From positions 45,643 through 109,642 of the forward strand of contig NZ_SRYZ01000009.1 of NCBI RefSeq assembly GCF_004793475.1: DNA of 64,000 bases, read 5' to 3'. Shown here piece by piece: positions 9,080 through 18,681 of the stretch. The notes under the pieces were generated by a model that worked only from the letters and a program-made list of their open reading frames with translations, had not been told where the DNA came from and made no database searches. Numbering within the stretch: the stretch's first letter is position 1; every line of letters begins with the position of its first letter. Origin of the DNA: Bacteroides muris (ex Afrizal et al. 2022). GTDB lineage: Bacteria; Bacteroidota; Bacteroidia; Bacteroidales; Bacteroidaceae. The position numbers and the translations under genes are program-made.

Positions 9080-10188
9080 TTCGAACTAATTTTATACAGT
9101 TCTCTAATTTTATTAATAACATACGAACACTTAAACTTTTCTGTGTCGCAAGCCTTTTTTTCACCTTTTGTTTTTTGATACCATTGTGAAATAGCATCCC
9201 CCCATTTTGCCGGTCCATCTGTCAATTTTAGGTAAGTAACATTACCGCAATTTGTAGTCAAAGGAATATTAGTTGACGCAAAGCATTTAAGGCTCATAGA
9301 TTGAGCTTCGATTATAGCAATACCAAAACCTTCATGAAGCGATGGCATGATGAAACAATTTGATTTGTTCAATTCTAGTGGTATATTGGTATTACCTGGC
9401 AGAAAATCAACATATTCGCGCAAGCCGATGGATTCAATTTTTTCTTCAAGCAGTTTCCTATAACTAACATTCATATCAAATCCAATAATCTTCAACCGGG
9501 CAGGAATACCAACGCTTCTTATATATGCTAATACTTCAACTGAATATATCTGGTTTTTTATATCTGATATAGCACCTACTTGTACAATTGTTAATCCAGA
9601 TATATTGGCAGGTGTAAAAAGACCTATATCAAAGCGATTGTCATCGTAAAAATTATTCAAGACAGTAAATATTGCTCGTTCTGAATACAACGAACAGCAA
9701 GCTTCATAAGAACATCCAATTAATTTTGTTGCATAAGTCCTAATTAGTCTGGTTCTAAACTTATTGAGTAAAGTACATATAACATTTGTTTTCCCATGAA
9801 TAATATGTGCTTGACTTATACGTACAGAAACATTATATTTTGATGCAAGCATTAATAATGGCGCATTTTCATATTCACGATTGCAATGTATTACATCGTA
9901 AGGAGGCTCGTTTTTAAGTATTTTATTAACCTCTCGATAGGTGTAAAAATCACGCACATAATAGTCTGCCCTATGAAGAAGACAATTGCCTCCTTCATAT
10001 TTTGGTACTCTAAATATTTTACCTCCATACTTTAGAAATTCATCATCATAATAACGTTTTTCAGAGGTAAAAAGAAGCATATCAAAATGACACTCAGTAT
10101 ACAGATTTCGGACAATCCCCATCATAATCGCCTGAACACCACCATTACCAAGTCCCTCACACGATACCATTAACACCCTTTTTTTCAT
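9076..10188 (-). CDS. Glycosyltransferase family 4
   Basis: A 370-residue GT-B enzyme. Its N-terminus MKKRVLMVSCEGLGNGGVQA carries the glycine-rich acceptor loop. The donor domain begins near residue 200 (LTIVQVGAISDIKNQ), and EX7E is E286-E294 in HEGFGIAIIEAQS. It probably transfers a sugar within CPS repeat-unit synthesis. It follows the pyruvyl transferase by 3 nt and overlaps the CapA-like gene by 4 nt. Confidence 0.9.
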   Translation of the reverse strand: MKKRVLMVSCEGLGNGGVQAIMMGIVRNLYTECHFDMLLFTSEKRYYDDEFLKYGGKIFRVPKYEGGNCLLHRADYYVRDFYTYREVNKILKNEPPYDVIHCNREYENAPLLMLASKYNVSVRISQAHIIHGKTNVICTLLNKFRTRLIRTYATKLIGCSYEACCSLYSERAIFTVLNNFYDDNRFDIGLFTPANISGLTIVQVGAISDIKNQIYSVEVLAYIRSVGIPARLKIIGFDMNVSYRKLLEEKIESIGLREYVDFLPGNTNIPLELNKSNCFIMPSLHEGFGIAIIEAQSMSLKCFASTNIPLTTNCGNVTYLKLTDGPAKWGDAISQWYQKTKGEKKACDTEKFKCSYVINKIRELYKISSK

Positions 10189-10191
10189 GTG

Positions 10192-11247
10192 CTATTCTTT
10201 TTCGATAATTCGTTCCAAAATTAACCAAGACTCTTTACGAAGAGCGTTCAATTTAGGCATAAGTATTGAATAATCAATAGGATTTTCCCATGGTTTTGCG
10301 TTATCCAATTCCATTGTATTCTGATATATTCGATCTTGTAAATCCAACTTCGACAATAAGTTGTCTAAACGAGTACCTCTATCATTTCTACTTTTCAAAA
10401 TGGCAAATTGTCTTTGGTATATCAAGCAAAAAGCCAAGCCATGAAAAGACCGAGTAATAACAAATTCAGAATATGCAATATTCCTAACCCATTGTTCAAT
10501 ACTGACCCTGTTCCAAATTAGTTTGTTAAAAATAGTTGTTTTTCTATTTGTATTTATAGCTGTTAAGCCTAGTTTCTTTGCAAGATTTTCACAATAATCT
10601 GTCAATTCCCAATCTTCGCTCAACGGATAGTACACCAATGTTTTCCTAATTTGACTATTAGGCACGAATTCATCATAGGAATCAAATAATAATGTCGGGT
10701 CAAGTACGGACGTTGCTTCAACGCCAAAAACATCACGCAATAACTTCATACCGGAATCCTCTCTGCAAGTAACAAATGAGAATTGGTTTAATGCAGATTT
10801 CACAAAATCGACATGCTCTGGATGGTTCCAATCTTTAATGCCAAAGCTCGATGAAAAAGATAATCTTTTCACTTTAGTTGTCCCAAAATCCAAAAAGAAC
10901 ATTTTCCAATATTCCTTTGTTATATCAGGATTCCAGACTTGATCACTACCTACTATGTATATATCGGCTTGTGGTGGGTCATTATAAAGTTCACTGACAC
11001 TATTATATTTTTTCGTTTTTGGTATGTAATAACTCCAAAAACGTTCAAATTTTGTTGACGCAGGCAATAGTTTTTCTATAAAGTTGGCAATTCTCCCTAG
11101 AAAAGAAGGCTGTTCTTTAGAAGCCAAATGAATATTTATCATTTCAGGACAATGACCTAGGTGCTTTATAGCTTTTATAGTTGCATATGCTTGGAGTTCT
11201 GCACCGTAGTTCTTCTCATGCCATATAGTTAGCAATGCAATTTTCAT
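10192..11247 (-). CDS. Polysaccharide pyruvyl transferase family protein
   Basis: The 351-residue protein starts at the ATG at 11245-11247 (MKIALLTIWHEKNYGAELQA); this start overlaps the previous stop by 4 nt (ATGA), whereas the longer open frame would intrude into the upstream gene. PS_pyruv_trans features are the N-terminal NYGAELQAYA loop, IVGSDQVWNPDIT (about residues 98-110), SFSSSFG, and VITRSFHGLAFCLI near residue 266. The family transfers pyruvate from PEP to make acidic ketals on surface sugars. Together with the Fe-S partner upstream it forms a pair common in CPS loci. Confidence 0.87.
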   Translation of the reverse strand: MKIALLTIWHEKNYGAELQAYATIKAIKHLGHCPEMINIHLASKEQPSFLGRIANFIEKLLPASTKFERFWSYYIPKTKKYNSVSELYNDPPQADIYIVGSDQVWNPDITKEYWKMFFLDFGTTKVKRLSFSSSFGIKDWNHPEHVDFVKSALNQFSFVTCREDSGMKLLRDVFGVEATSVLDPTLLFDSYDEFVPNSQIRKTLVYYPLSEDWELTDYCENLAKKLGLTAINTNRKTTIFNKLIWNRVSIEQWVRNIAYSEFVITRSFHGLAFCLIYQRQFAILKSRNDRGTRLDNLLSKLDLQDRIYQNTMELDNAKPWENPIDYSILMPKLNALRKESWLILERIIEKE

Positions 11248-12389
11248 CTTTGTACTATTTTTCTTAGTAAGTCCGTTAATGCTCTGATAACATATACCAT
11301 TTTGTACCTCCATCCCAAATTTCCATACTTTTTTGCGACATAAAGGAAACCTTTGGTCTCATAGTCCCGAACAAATCTCAGATGTGCAGAATGAAGTGTA
11401 GAAGGTTGTTCCAATTGAGGTTGTATGCAATCTTGGAGCGTGATACTTTCTGCCTTTAGTTTAGCACACTCAAAAAGATACTTACCTTTCTCTGAATTTA
11501 TCAGAATAAGTGACAATCCTTTACCATCTTCGTATGTGGAGTCTTTAGGAATACCCCACTGATCACCTACCGTTATGTCTCCCACTCGTTTGAAATTAGT
11601 GTAATAACAAACCGAGCAACTCTCTCGCATAGAAAAGCCTGAGAAATACAAATAATTGCTTGTTCTTCGAAACTCTTCCTTTCCATTTTCGAAGAGAAAG
11701 CTTTCACGAGCTCCATGCCAACCAAAACGTTTATCTCGGAAACATGCCTTTACAATCTTAGAATTTCTTAATTTCTGAAGGTATGCAAGATAGTCTTCCC
11801 AAATCTGAGGTGATGGGACTCCGTGGCAGATGATGTCTATGCAAAATAGGTTATCATGAAGACAATTTGGCAAGTATGACTTTAACCCTGCTACCTGACA
11901 TGCTGTTCCTGAGAAAAGAACCTTAGTACCTTTTCTCAAATCTTCCTTTACTTGAGTAAAGCTCCCTCTCAAATCACTCTGAACATACTTTGACATACGG
12001 AGAGCAGAGAGAGTATGGCTACTGTTAGCCTTTTGATGGGTTACTCTCCAGTTCTTAGTAAATGCAGCTCCATATACTACGCCACCATTAGCAATAAACT
12101 TGTCAGCAATAGCAAAGAAAGCACCACCGCTCTGGCTCCTCTTAAGTTGTTCATCGTGTGATAATCGGAATTGATATGCCATTGGTGTTTCGTAGTTGTT
12201 ATAACGTTTATACCCTTCATAAAATTGACATACCTTATCACACAATCCGCAGCCCACACATAATTCAGAATTTACTTGTGGGTATAAGAATCCAAGACTA
12301 TCAGGATTCATCTTTATAGCCATATGTGAACAGATACTAGCACATGCAGTACATCCACAGCAGTTATATTTGTTATCTATTAAAATCAT
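11244..12389 (-). CDS. F420H2 dehydrogenase/hydrogenase beta-subunit-like Fe-S protein
   Basis: A 381-residue protein with two N-terminal 4Fe-4S motifs: C10-x2-C13-x2-C16-x3-C20 and C44-x2-C47-x2-C50-x3-C54. The FrhB-type N- and C-terminal domains follow (SQSGGAFFAIADKF near residue 85, VLFSGTACQVAGLKSYL near 142, IICHGVPSP near 170, VGDITVGDQWG near 255). Related enzymes reduce or oxidise substrates via Fe-S and flavin. In CPS loci such genes usually sit beside a pyruvyl transferase, as here, but their reaction is not established. Bacteroides does not make F420, so the family name is only structural. Confidence 0.85.
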   Translation of the reverse strand: MILIDNKYNCCGCTACASICSHMAIKMNPDSLGFLYPQVNSELCVGCGLCDKVCQFYEGYKRYNNYETPMAYQFRLSHDEQLKRSQSGGAFFAIADKFIANGGVVYGAAFTKNWRVTHQKANSSHTLSALRMSKYVQSDLRGSFTQVKEDLRKGTKVLFSGTACQVAGLKSYLPNCLHDNLFCIDIICHGVPSPQIWEDYLAYLQKLRNSKIVKACFRDKRFGWHGARESFLFENGKEEFRRTSNYLYFSGFSMRESCSVCYYTNFKRVGDITVGDQWGIPKDSTYEDGKGLSLILINSEKGKYLFECAKLKAESITLQDCIQPQLEQPSTLHSAHLRFVRDYETKGFLYVAKKYGNLGWRYKMVYVIRALTDLLRKIVQR

Positions 12390-12410
12390 CTGAATAGCCG
12401 TCTTAATTAT

Positions 12411-13937
12411 TTATTTGCGCAATATAAATCGGATTTTCTGAAACACAAATTGTCTTTCGTAAGATTTAAGCCCAAGCATTACTGTAAGAGCACATAGTAT
12501 AAATTCTGTTGCACACAGATTAAGAAATAGTCGAACAAGTCCCATAGACATCATCTTTGTAACAAAATATGATACAGTGAAGCTAATTAACATGATTGCC
12601 AGACATCTAGAAACCGTACTAATGAAGAATTCACGTACAGGGAAATTGGTCATCGGACGAAGCATAAGTACTCTAAAAACTAACGCTACGAGGGCAAACA
12701 GAATAATTGTTAATTGAGACATTTCTGGAGTTCCCCCTAAAAGTAGAACTATCCAAGCTACAAAAAAATTAGCGATATAAGTAGAGCCTACAACTATTTG
12801 ATACTTTTTAATATTTCCTGTAGCTAACATCAAATGTATCAAAGGATGCGAAAATGATTCTACTAATGAAAAAAATAGAATAATACGTACAAAAGATACT
12901 GTGTATTCAGGAACACTTTTTAACCATAGTCCGAGTATGTAATCAGCTTCAAAAATTATTGGGGTAACAAGAGCTAACATCAAAATAAACGCGAGTCTGC
13001 TACTTTGTAACACCAAAGAATGAGAATCATCAATACGTTTAGCAGCATAAGATTTTATTATTTGAGGCTGAACAGCCATGAAAAAATTCTGTGTAAACTT
13101 TCCAACTGCAGATTGTACTTGCGTTGCCAATCCACGAGCCGCATTTACGGTGGGACCGTAACAAACGTTAAAGAGGAGATTAATACCTTGATCACGTAAT
13201 AAGCCTGATGTAGTGCCAACAAAGTTCCATCCTGCGAATCCAAAAATTTCAACAAACATTTTTTTATCAAAACTCCAGCAAATTTTGCATTCTTCAAAGT
13301 TCTTTTTGCAGTAAATTGTATAAACAATAACTATTATAAATGCAGCAACGCACATTAATGAAGAATAAAATATCAAATTATCGATAGGCGATACTTTGAT
13401 TCCCAAAGCAATCAATAGGTATACAAGTCCCTCAAATATGCCTATATAAGCAAAAGCCGTCATTCTTTCATGCGCTATTATGCATGCGTTATATGGCGTG
13501 TTCCATAGATTCAAGATGAATGTAATTAGTGCAAATTGTAACACCCAATTAGATGCCAAAATTCTTCGAGTAGGTATTGTCATATGTGTATTTAAAAACC
13601 AGATACCCAAAGACTCAACAAGTATAACTACAATTATTCCTATAGCAAACTGAGTACTCAGTGCAGTACAAAAAACTCTGTTCATTTTTTGCTGATTACC
13701 TTCTCCCAGAACAAATGTAATGAATCGACTGATAGCTCCGGAAATCGATGCAGATATCATTGAAAACATAGTAATAAACCCAGCCACAGCATTATATATG
13801 CCATAATCTTCAACACCTAAGGCATCTAATATCACCCTCGATGTATATAAACTAACAATCATCAAAAATAGCATTCTACAATACAATAGCATTGTATTCT
13901 TTGCAATTCGATTCTTGTTTATTGAATAATCAGACAT
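12411..13937 (-). CDS. wzx: Wzx-type repeat-unit flippase
   Basis: A 508-residue polytopic membrane protein (about 12-14 hydrophobic spans) of the MATE-like polysaccharide exporter superfamily. The chosen start is the ATG at 13935-13937 (MSDYSINKNRIAKNTMLLYC). The open frame extends 48 codons further upstream, but that part is non-conserved and runs into the IS66 end. Typical segments include SLYTSRVILDALGVEDYGIY and FAGWNFVGTTSGLLRDQGIN. It would flip undecaprenyl-PP-linked repeat units to the periplasm for Wzy. It is the first biosynthetic gene after the regulatory and inserted segment. Confidence 0.85.
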   Translation of the reverse strand: MSDYSINKNRIAKNTMLLYCRMLFLMIVSLYTSRVILDALGVEDYGIYNAVAGFITMFSMISASISGAISRFITFVLGEGNQQKMNRVFCTALSTQFAIGIIVVILVESLGIWFLNTHMTIPTRRILASNWVLQFALITFILNLWNTPYNACIIAHERMTAFAYIGIFEGLVYLLIALGIKVSPIDNLIFYSSLMCVAAFIIVIVYTIYCKKNFEECKICWSFDKKMFVEIFGFAGWNFVGTTSGLLRDQGINLLFNVCYGPTVNAARGLATQVQSAVGKFTQNFFMAVQPQIIKSYAAKRIDDSHSLVLQSSRLAFILMLALVTPIIFEADYILGLWLKSVPEYTVSFVRIILFFSLVESFSHPLIHLMLATGNIKKYQIVVGSTYIANFFVAWIVLLLGGTPEMSQLTIILFALVALVFRVLMLRPMTNFPVREFFISTVSRCLAIMLISFTVSYFVTKMMSMGLVRLFLNLCATEFILCALTVMLGLKSYERQFVFQKIRFILRK

Positions 13938-14039
13938 AAACCACTGCTTAGTAATGAAATAAAAAGGTATGCTTCTCTTCGAATAGAGATTATATTGTGC
14001 GGAATAATCAGTAAAAAACGGACTTGTTTTTTTAAGTTT

Positions 14040-15813
14040 GTAAGCACTCAATTGAGAGCGTCCCTCTTTGAAAGGGCACATAACTATACCCTACCCTAAA
14101 CCGAGTTTTGTTAATCAATTAGTCTTGAATTTAACATTGGCTGGTAGCCAAAGCGATTTTGTCAGGAACCATGTTAACATAATCCCTGCATCTGTTAAAG
14201 ATATTTTTGAAAAAAGTTCCGATGAAGTTCCAGATAGAACTGCCATGAAGCTTTACCGTTACAATCACACTATGATATGTTGCAGCCATCTCAGCACCGG
14301 CATCACTACCATAATGAAATGAATTGTTGCGCCAGGTAGTCAGCTTTCGAATGGTTCGCTCTGCCAGATTGTTGTCTATCGGTAATTCACCATCATCCAA
14401 GTAAACAAAAATCTCTTTCCAGAATCGATGCAGATAATTGAGAGCTTCTCTATAATACTGACTTCTAAATTCTGAATCCTTTGACAGTTCACTGTCCAAC
14501 AAACTGCGCAATTCTATCAGGAGTTCCTTCGTTTCCAAGCTTTGCCTTTCCCGTAACCTCTCTTCCGGAGTAAGCCCGGCTTCATCATAAACATGTTCTT
14601 TCGAAAAGAATCTCTTAAGAAAGTTCGAAAAGCGTACGGCCACCGGTTCACCACCTTGATTACCTGCTTTAACGAACTTGTTGTTTGCATGAGACATACA
14701 AACTTGATGTATAGTATCTTTAAACCGGGCTGATTTCAACTCATTGCCGATAAATACATAAGCATTGTATCCGTCGGACATAATACTCTTCAATTCTGCA
14801 TCACCCAAAAAGTCTGTAAGTACCTCACGGCCGCGAGAACCATTCTCATAGAAGAAAATGGCTGTTTTCTGAGCCTTGTTGACCAGAACCTAAATGTAGC
14901 ACTTCTTATAGTGATCATATTTACGCACTTTACACCAGGTCTCATCGCAGTTCACAATCGAGTCTTTTTCCAAAGCTATGGACTTCAATACACAAACCAG
15001 CTCATCCAGGTATTTCTTGCCTTTCTTAAGCCAGTTGCGCAATGTGTTTTTAGAAACGGTCATGCCCATATCTGTCAGCCATTGGTGAAGAAGACCGAAA
15101 GTCACATTCTTCACATAAACTTCATAGGCGATAGCCTGCAGAAATTTAGGAGTAGCTTTAGTACCATCGAATCTAGTCACCACCTCCGGATGCCTTCAGA
15201 AGGGAAATAACCCCACCTGGGCTTTTTACCCGGCTCTGCATAATGAACCGTCTCAAAACATTCTTCCGTAAGGAAAGTACGGAAACTGAATACACGTACC
15301 ATTCTCCTTTCAATGAGGCGACCGGGAACCTTTGTCAAATCAGAAGGATGCCCTATCGCTTCTCCGGCTACTCCCATCCTTTTATAACCGTCAAGACGAT
15401 TGGACAAATCACGGTCTTTCCCGGAAGGCTCTTTAACCTCTGGCGATTGAACATAATCAACCGAATCCGTGCGAAGCGTATCATCGGTTCCATCATAATC
15501 ATCTTTCTCCTCGTTCCGATTTGAATCACCCGTTTTAGCTTTAGACTTTATCCTTTGACGTCTATCACCAAAACGTTCCTAATTGGCATAATCAAGTTTT
15601 TCTTGAAGTGCCTTAATCTTACGTTCAGCTGATTTGCGAAGCTTATGCTCTTCTGATAACCAAATGATTGGAGAGATTCTCCATGAGGCAAAGCCTCGGT
15701 CTGGTATTGAAAGTAAAACTTTTCAAAATCTTCACTGCTATACATAAATCCTAAAATTTTTGTTCGCAGCGAAGATAGAGTTTTCAATCAATAGCCATTT
15801 TTTGACTGCTTAC
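14040..15813 (-). mobile_element. Decayed IS66-family insertion element
   Basis: Imperfect terminal inverted repeats bound the remnant: GTAAGCACTCA at 14040-14050 and, on the other strand, GTAAGCAGTCA ending at 15813 (10 of 11 match). Inside lie broken pieces of an IS66 transposase and a small N-terminal accessory frame (15548-15787, YSSEDFEKFYFQYQTEALP). No matching 8-bp target duplication is visible (TTAAGTTT left, ATAAAGAA right). The element separates wzx from the regulatory genes and cannot be mobile by itself. Confidence 0.8.
14131..15407 (-). pseudogene. IS66 transposase, inactivated
   Basis: Three consecutive pieces of one transposase read right to left. 15177-15407 has the region ending in PGKKPRWGYFPSEG. 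14890-15183 continues with VTRFDGTKATPKFLQAIAYE and the catalytic-region VNCDETWCKVRK. After that the same frame goes on (VLVNKAQKTAIFFYENGSRG) to the C-terminal DDE part at 14131-14808, which has MSDGYNAYVF and the LAERTIRKLTTWRNNSFHYG signature. Two lesions are visible: a frameshift near 15190 (SEG to HPEVVTRF requires one extra base) and a nonsense TAG at 14890-14892 where TGG (Trp) is expected. Confidence 0.85.
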
Positions 15814-15913
15814 ATAAAGAATATCAAAAAAGGACTTGAGTTTTAAGTATTATTAGTTTGGATTCCTATCGTTCATAGGAAAGGAAGTTTGCCGAGACAT
15901 GAGTGCCAAAGAG

Positions 15914-17470
15914 TTATTCCACAATATACTTCTCCACATTCCGTGTCTCCTTGCTGAAGTTCACCCCCACTTTCACCAGCCGCCTGCCATCCAGCACATA
16001 AGGAATCAGATAACCTCTCTCATCAATTTGCTTCAAGGCATCTTCGGCACTGCCGTTCAGCTTGAACTCAAAGACGTAAACGGTATCTTTTGTCCGCACC
16101 ACGGCATCGGCACGACCACGCGCACTGCGCACTTCCGCCTGTACGAATTGACCCAGCAAAGTGAAGACGACATAAAAGATGGCCTGATAGTGGCGTTCGG
16201 TATTGTTGCTCAGTTCGTAGGGAATGCCTGCAAAGAATACTTTCAGGCGTTCCATGAATGCATCTACATCACCGGAACGGAGTTCACGCATAAACTTGGC
16301 TATGTGAAAACCGGTTTCATCATCAGTCACTCCTGTATAATAAGGAACCAAGAAATTCAAGAAACCATAGCGTACCTCATCATTGGGAAAGCCCAAAGTG
16401 TACAATAAAACATCCCTATCGTAGTCTTTGATGGTCAGATAACCACTCTGATAAATCATGGGAAGCGGATTCTTTACTTCCGCACGATACTCAAAAAAGG
16501 CGGAAGCCGTCACTTCAACTCCCTCAATCAGAAGGCGCAAATCATAATCACTCTCTTTCAATAAATTTACCAAATAGGTAGGAGTACCGGTCTGAAACCA
16601 GAAATTATCCAAAATCTTCGACTTGCATGCATTCAATACACTGAAAGGATTAAAAACCCCTTCACAATGGGGGTAAAAATGATAACCGTCATACAGCTTG
16701 GTCATCTGCTCCAAAGTTGTATCGAAGTCCATCCCATTGGAAACACCCAAACGTTCTATCTCCGGAGTAAACGTTGTGAGCAGTTCTTCCTTAGTAATAC
16801 CACATAAAGAAGAATAGTCGGGCCATGTACTGATGTCCTGCAACTGATTTAAATCACTGAACACGCTAATCTGCGCAAACTTCGTCACACCCGTCAAAAA
16901 AACAAAGCGGAGATAACGGTCGGCACTTTTCAGTACCCCATAAAAGGCTTTCAATATCCGACGATATTCTTCCGTTAGCTTTTCATCCGAAAGAGCTTGA
17001 AGCAAAGGCTTATCATATTCATCAATCAACACTACCACTTGCTTACCCGTCTGGGCATACGCCTGCTCTATCACATAGGCAAAGCGCTCTTCGGGACTAC
17101 GCTCCTGCTTTTCCGCACCATATTTCAATTCCCACTTTTCCAGATATTGATTAAGCATGGCTATCAAATCTCCGGCTATTTCATATTTACGGGCATTCAA
17201 GTCCAGATGCAATACAGGATATTCCTCCCACCGGGTTTCCAGTTTTTCGATGGCAAGTCCGTGAAACAAATCTTTACGTCCTTGAAAGTAAGCTTCGAAG
17301 GTAGATATAAGCAAACTCTTACCGAAACGGCGAGGACGGCTCAAAAAATAGGGAGTGGAATTGGATGCTATCTTATAGACCATTGCTGTTTTGTCTACAT
17401 AAAGATAATTTTCTTCACGCAGCTTTTCAAAAGTCTGTATACCAATCGGCAGTTTACGCATCTGTTCCAT
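15914..17470 (-). CDS. AAA-ATPase-like / PD-(D/E)XK nuclease-domain protein
   Basis: A 518-residue protein of the two-domain family (AAA-ATPase_like plus PDDEXK_9) that is multi-copy in Bacteroides genomes. It starts with MRKLPIGIQTFEKLREENYL and YVDKT. A P-loop-like RPRRFGKS lies at 45-52, a Walker B LIDEYD at 148-153, and a C-terminal nuclease core with GRADAVV (D455) and FEFK (E468, K470). The biological role is unknown. It sits 73 nt after upxZ but has its own -7 box (TATATTTG on the minus strand, 17499-17506), so it looks like an independent cargo gene inserted between the regulators and the CPS structural genes. All key residues are present. Confidence 0.87.
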   Translation of the reverse strand: MEQMRKLPIGIQTFEKLREENYLYVDKTAMVYKIASNSTPYFLSRPRRFGKSLLISTFEAYFQGRKDLFHGLAIEKLETRWEEYPVLHLDLNARKYEIAGDLIAMLNQYLEKWELKYGAEKQERSPEERFAYVIEQAYAQTGKQVVVLIDEYDKPLLQALSDEKLTEEYRRILKAFYGVLKSADRYLRFVFLTGVTKFAQISVFSDLNQLQDISTWPDYSSLCGITKEELLTTFTPEIERLGVSNGMDFDTTLEQMTKLYDGYHFYPHCEGVFNPFSVLNACKSKILDNFWFQTGTPTYLVNLLKESDYDLRLLIEGVEVTASAFFEYRAEVKNPLPMIYQSGYLTIKDYDRDVLLYTLGFPNDEVRYGFLNFLVPYYTGVTDDETGFHIAKFMRELRSGDVDAFMERLKVFFAGIPYELSNNTERHYQAIFYVVFTLLGQFVQAEVRSARGRADAVVRTKDTVYVFEFKLNGSAEDALKQIDERGYLIPYVLDGRRLVKVGVNFSKETRNVEKYIVE

Positions 17471-17498
17471 CTTATTTCTCTTTTTTAGAAGCTATATG

Positions 17499-17506
17499 CA
17501 AATATA
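17499..17506 (-). promoter_or_regulatory. Bacteroides -7 promoter box for the AAA/PD-(D/E)XK gene
   Basis: The minus strand reads TATATTTG, a perfect TAnnTTTG box, about 28 nt upstream of the ATG. The -33 region is weak (ATTT at an 18-nt spacing). Confidence 0.5.
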
Positions 17507-17543
17507 CGTTTTTTCTTCAAAGAGAAATCCTATTTATACATTT

Positions 17544-18029
17544 TTATTCCATTTCCTCCCATGGATAAGGATTATCCACCACATTCTGAAACTCATCAAC
17601 TGCTTCCTGCTGCTCGGCAGTCAGTGATGCAACACTCCAAGAAGCAATGATGGAACGAGCTTCATCCACCAAAGCCTCATCAAACACCTCACCATAGCAA
17701 GCAGTAAGCAGACGAAGCTTTAGTAATGAAGCTGGAAGAATATCCAAAATATCCCAACAGCGCTTTAATACCTCCTGCACATGCTGCTGTTTTTCACCAT
17801 GGTCAATGAACGAGGCACTATACCCTTTCAAGAGAGCGAGGCATACATTTGCCTGCTCCTCCACCGTGGCGCCCCAGGTGCCGGAATTATACAAAGTTGT
17901 GGTCAAGCGATAGACCTCGCTGTTACGACGGGACAAGTCATCGCTATAGATAGGACTACCGTCCGTACCCAAATACATCAGATCGTGCGCGACACGCTGA
18001 AGAGCAATAGCTTCTTCTAAAAAAGACAT
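17544..18029 (-). CDS. upxZ: UpxZ family antagonist of UpxY antiterminators
   Basis: A 161-residue small, acidic, helical protein with no signal peptide or membrane segment. The N-terminus (MSFLEEAIALQRVAHDLMYLG) and the tail VDEFQNVVDNPYPWEEME fit UpxZ proteins encoded as the second gene of Bacteroides CPS operons. In B. fragilis UpxZ proteins inhibit UpxY antiterminators of other CPS loci, giving a hierarchy so that few capsules are made at once. It follows upxY by about 120 nt, the usual order. Assignment rests on position plus sequence resemblance. Confidence 0.85.
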   Translation of the reverse strand: MSFLEEAIALQRVAHDLMYLGTDGSPIYSDDLSRRNSEVYRLTTTLYNSGTWGATVEEQANVCLALLKGYSASFIDHGEKQQHVQEVLKRCWDILDILPASLLKLRLLTACYGEVFDEALVDEARSIIASWSVASLTAEQQEAVDEFQNVVDNPYPWEEME

Positions 18030-18150
18030 ATTATTTCAGATTTATGATTTCAAATTCAACACTCAAATACTTCGAAATTCAATGCCATCCCACTATAAAA
18101 AGGGACAAGGGCTTCATCTGTTCCCAAACATAATGATATTGTGCAAACCA

Positions 18151-18681
18151 TTATTCAATTACTTCGATGAGGTCCGGATGAATGGTAGCCAGGGCAACGG
18201 CGATGATACCTTGTATAGCAATAACTACACGACGGTCACGGACACCTTTTACCTTTAGAAAAACACCTTCTTGACCCTCGAAGTCGCCACCGGTGATACG
18301 GACTTTCGTACCTTTGGAGAGATTCAGTTCTTCGGGTTGGAAATAGAGAAGATGGTCATTGTAGGTACCGGCGACGGCTATGAAACGCTGCATATCATGA
18401 TCGGGAATGATTATTTTCTGACCGCTGCGGGTATCGGTGATATATTGCAAATAAGTAATTTGAGACTTAAATCGCTGCACTTCGGAAGGACGTGCGTGGA
18501 CAAAAACCAGGTTACGGATGACGGGAACCAAAGCACGGACTTTCCTCCCCCTACGGATACTTATCTTATATTGCATGGGGATGAAACAGCCAAAATTTGC
18601 CTTTTCGAGAAGATGCATAGCTTCAAGCTCCCTGCGGTATGTGGCACGCATGGCAAACCAAACTTCGCTCTCTTTATTCAT
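18151..18681 (-). CDS. upxY: UpxY family NusG-like transcription antiterminator
   Basis: A 176-residue specialised NusG paralogue. The N-terminal NGN domain starts with WFAMRATYRRELEA (W8) and spans about residues 5-105. A KOW motif (GTKVRITGGDFEGQEGVFLK) lies at 124-143. UpxY proteins bind RNA polymerase in the leader of their own CPS operon and prevent early termination, so the whole downstream operon depends on them. It is the first gene after the invertible promoter cassette. The leader between the cassette and this ATG is about 200 nt and contains a perfect 8-bp hairpin. Confidence 0.93.
   Translation of the reverse strand: MNKESEVWFAMRATYRRELEAMHLLEKANFGCFIPMQYKISIRRGRKVRALVPVIRNLVFVHARPSEVQRFKSQITYLQYITDTRSGQKIIIPDHDMQRFIAVAGTYNDHLLYFQPEELNLSKGTKVRITGGDFEGQEGVFLKVKGVRDRRVVIAIQGIIAVALATIHPDLIEVIE

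Noticed and set aside
11248..11313. Upstream start for the pyruvyl transferase
   Set aside because: It would overlap the previous gene by 70 nt and adds non-family sequence, while the ATG at 11247 makes a standard ATGA overlap.
13938..14081. N-terminal extension of wzx
   Set aside because: The 48 extra codons enter the IS66 end and are not conserved; the ATG at 13937 fits flippase N-termini.
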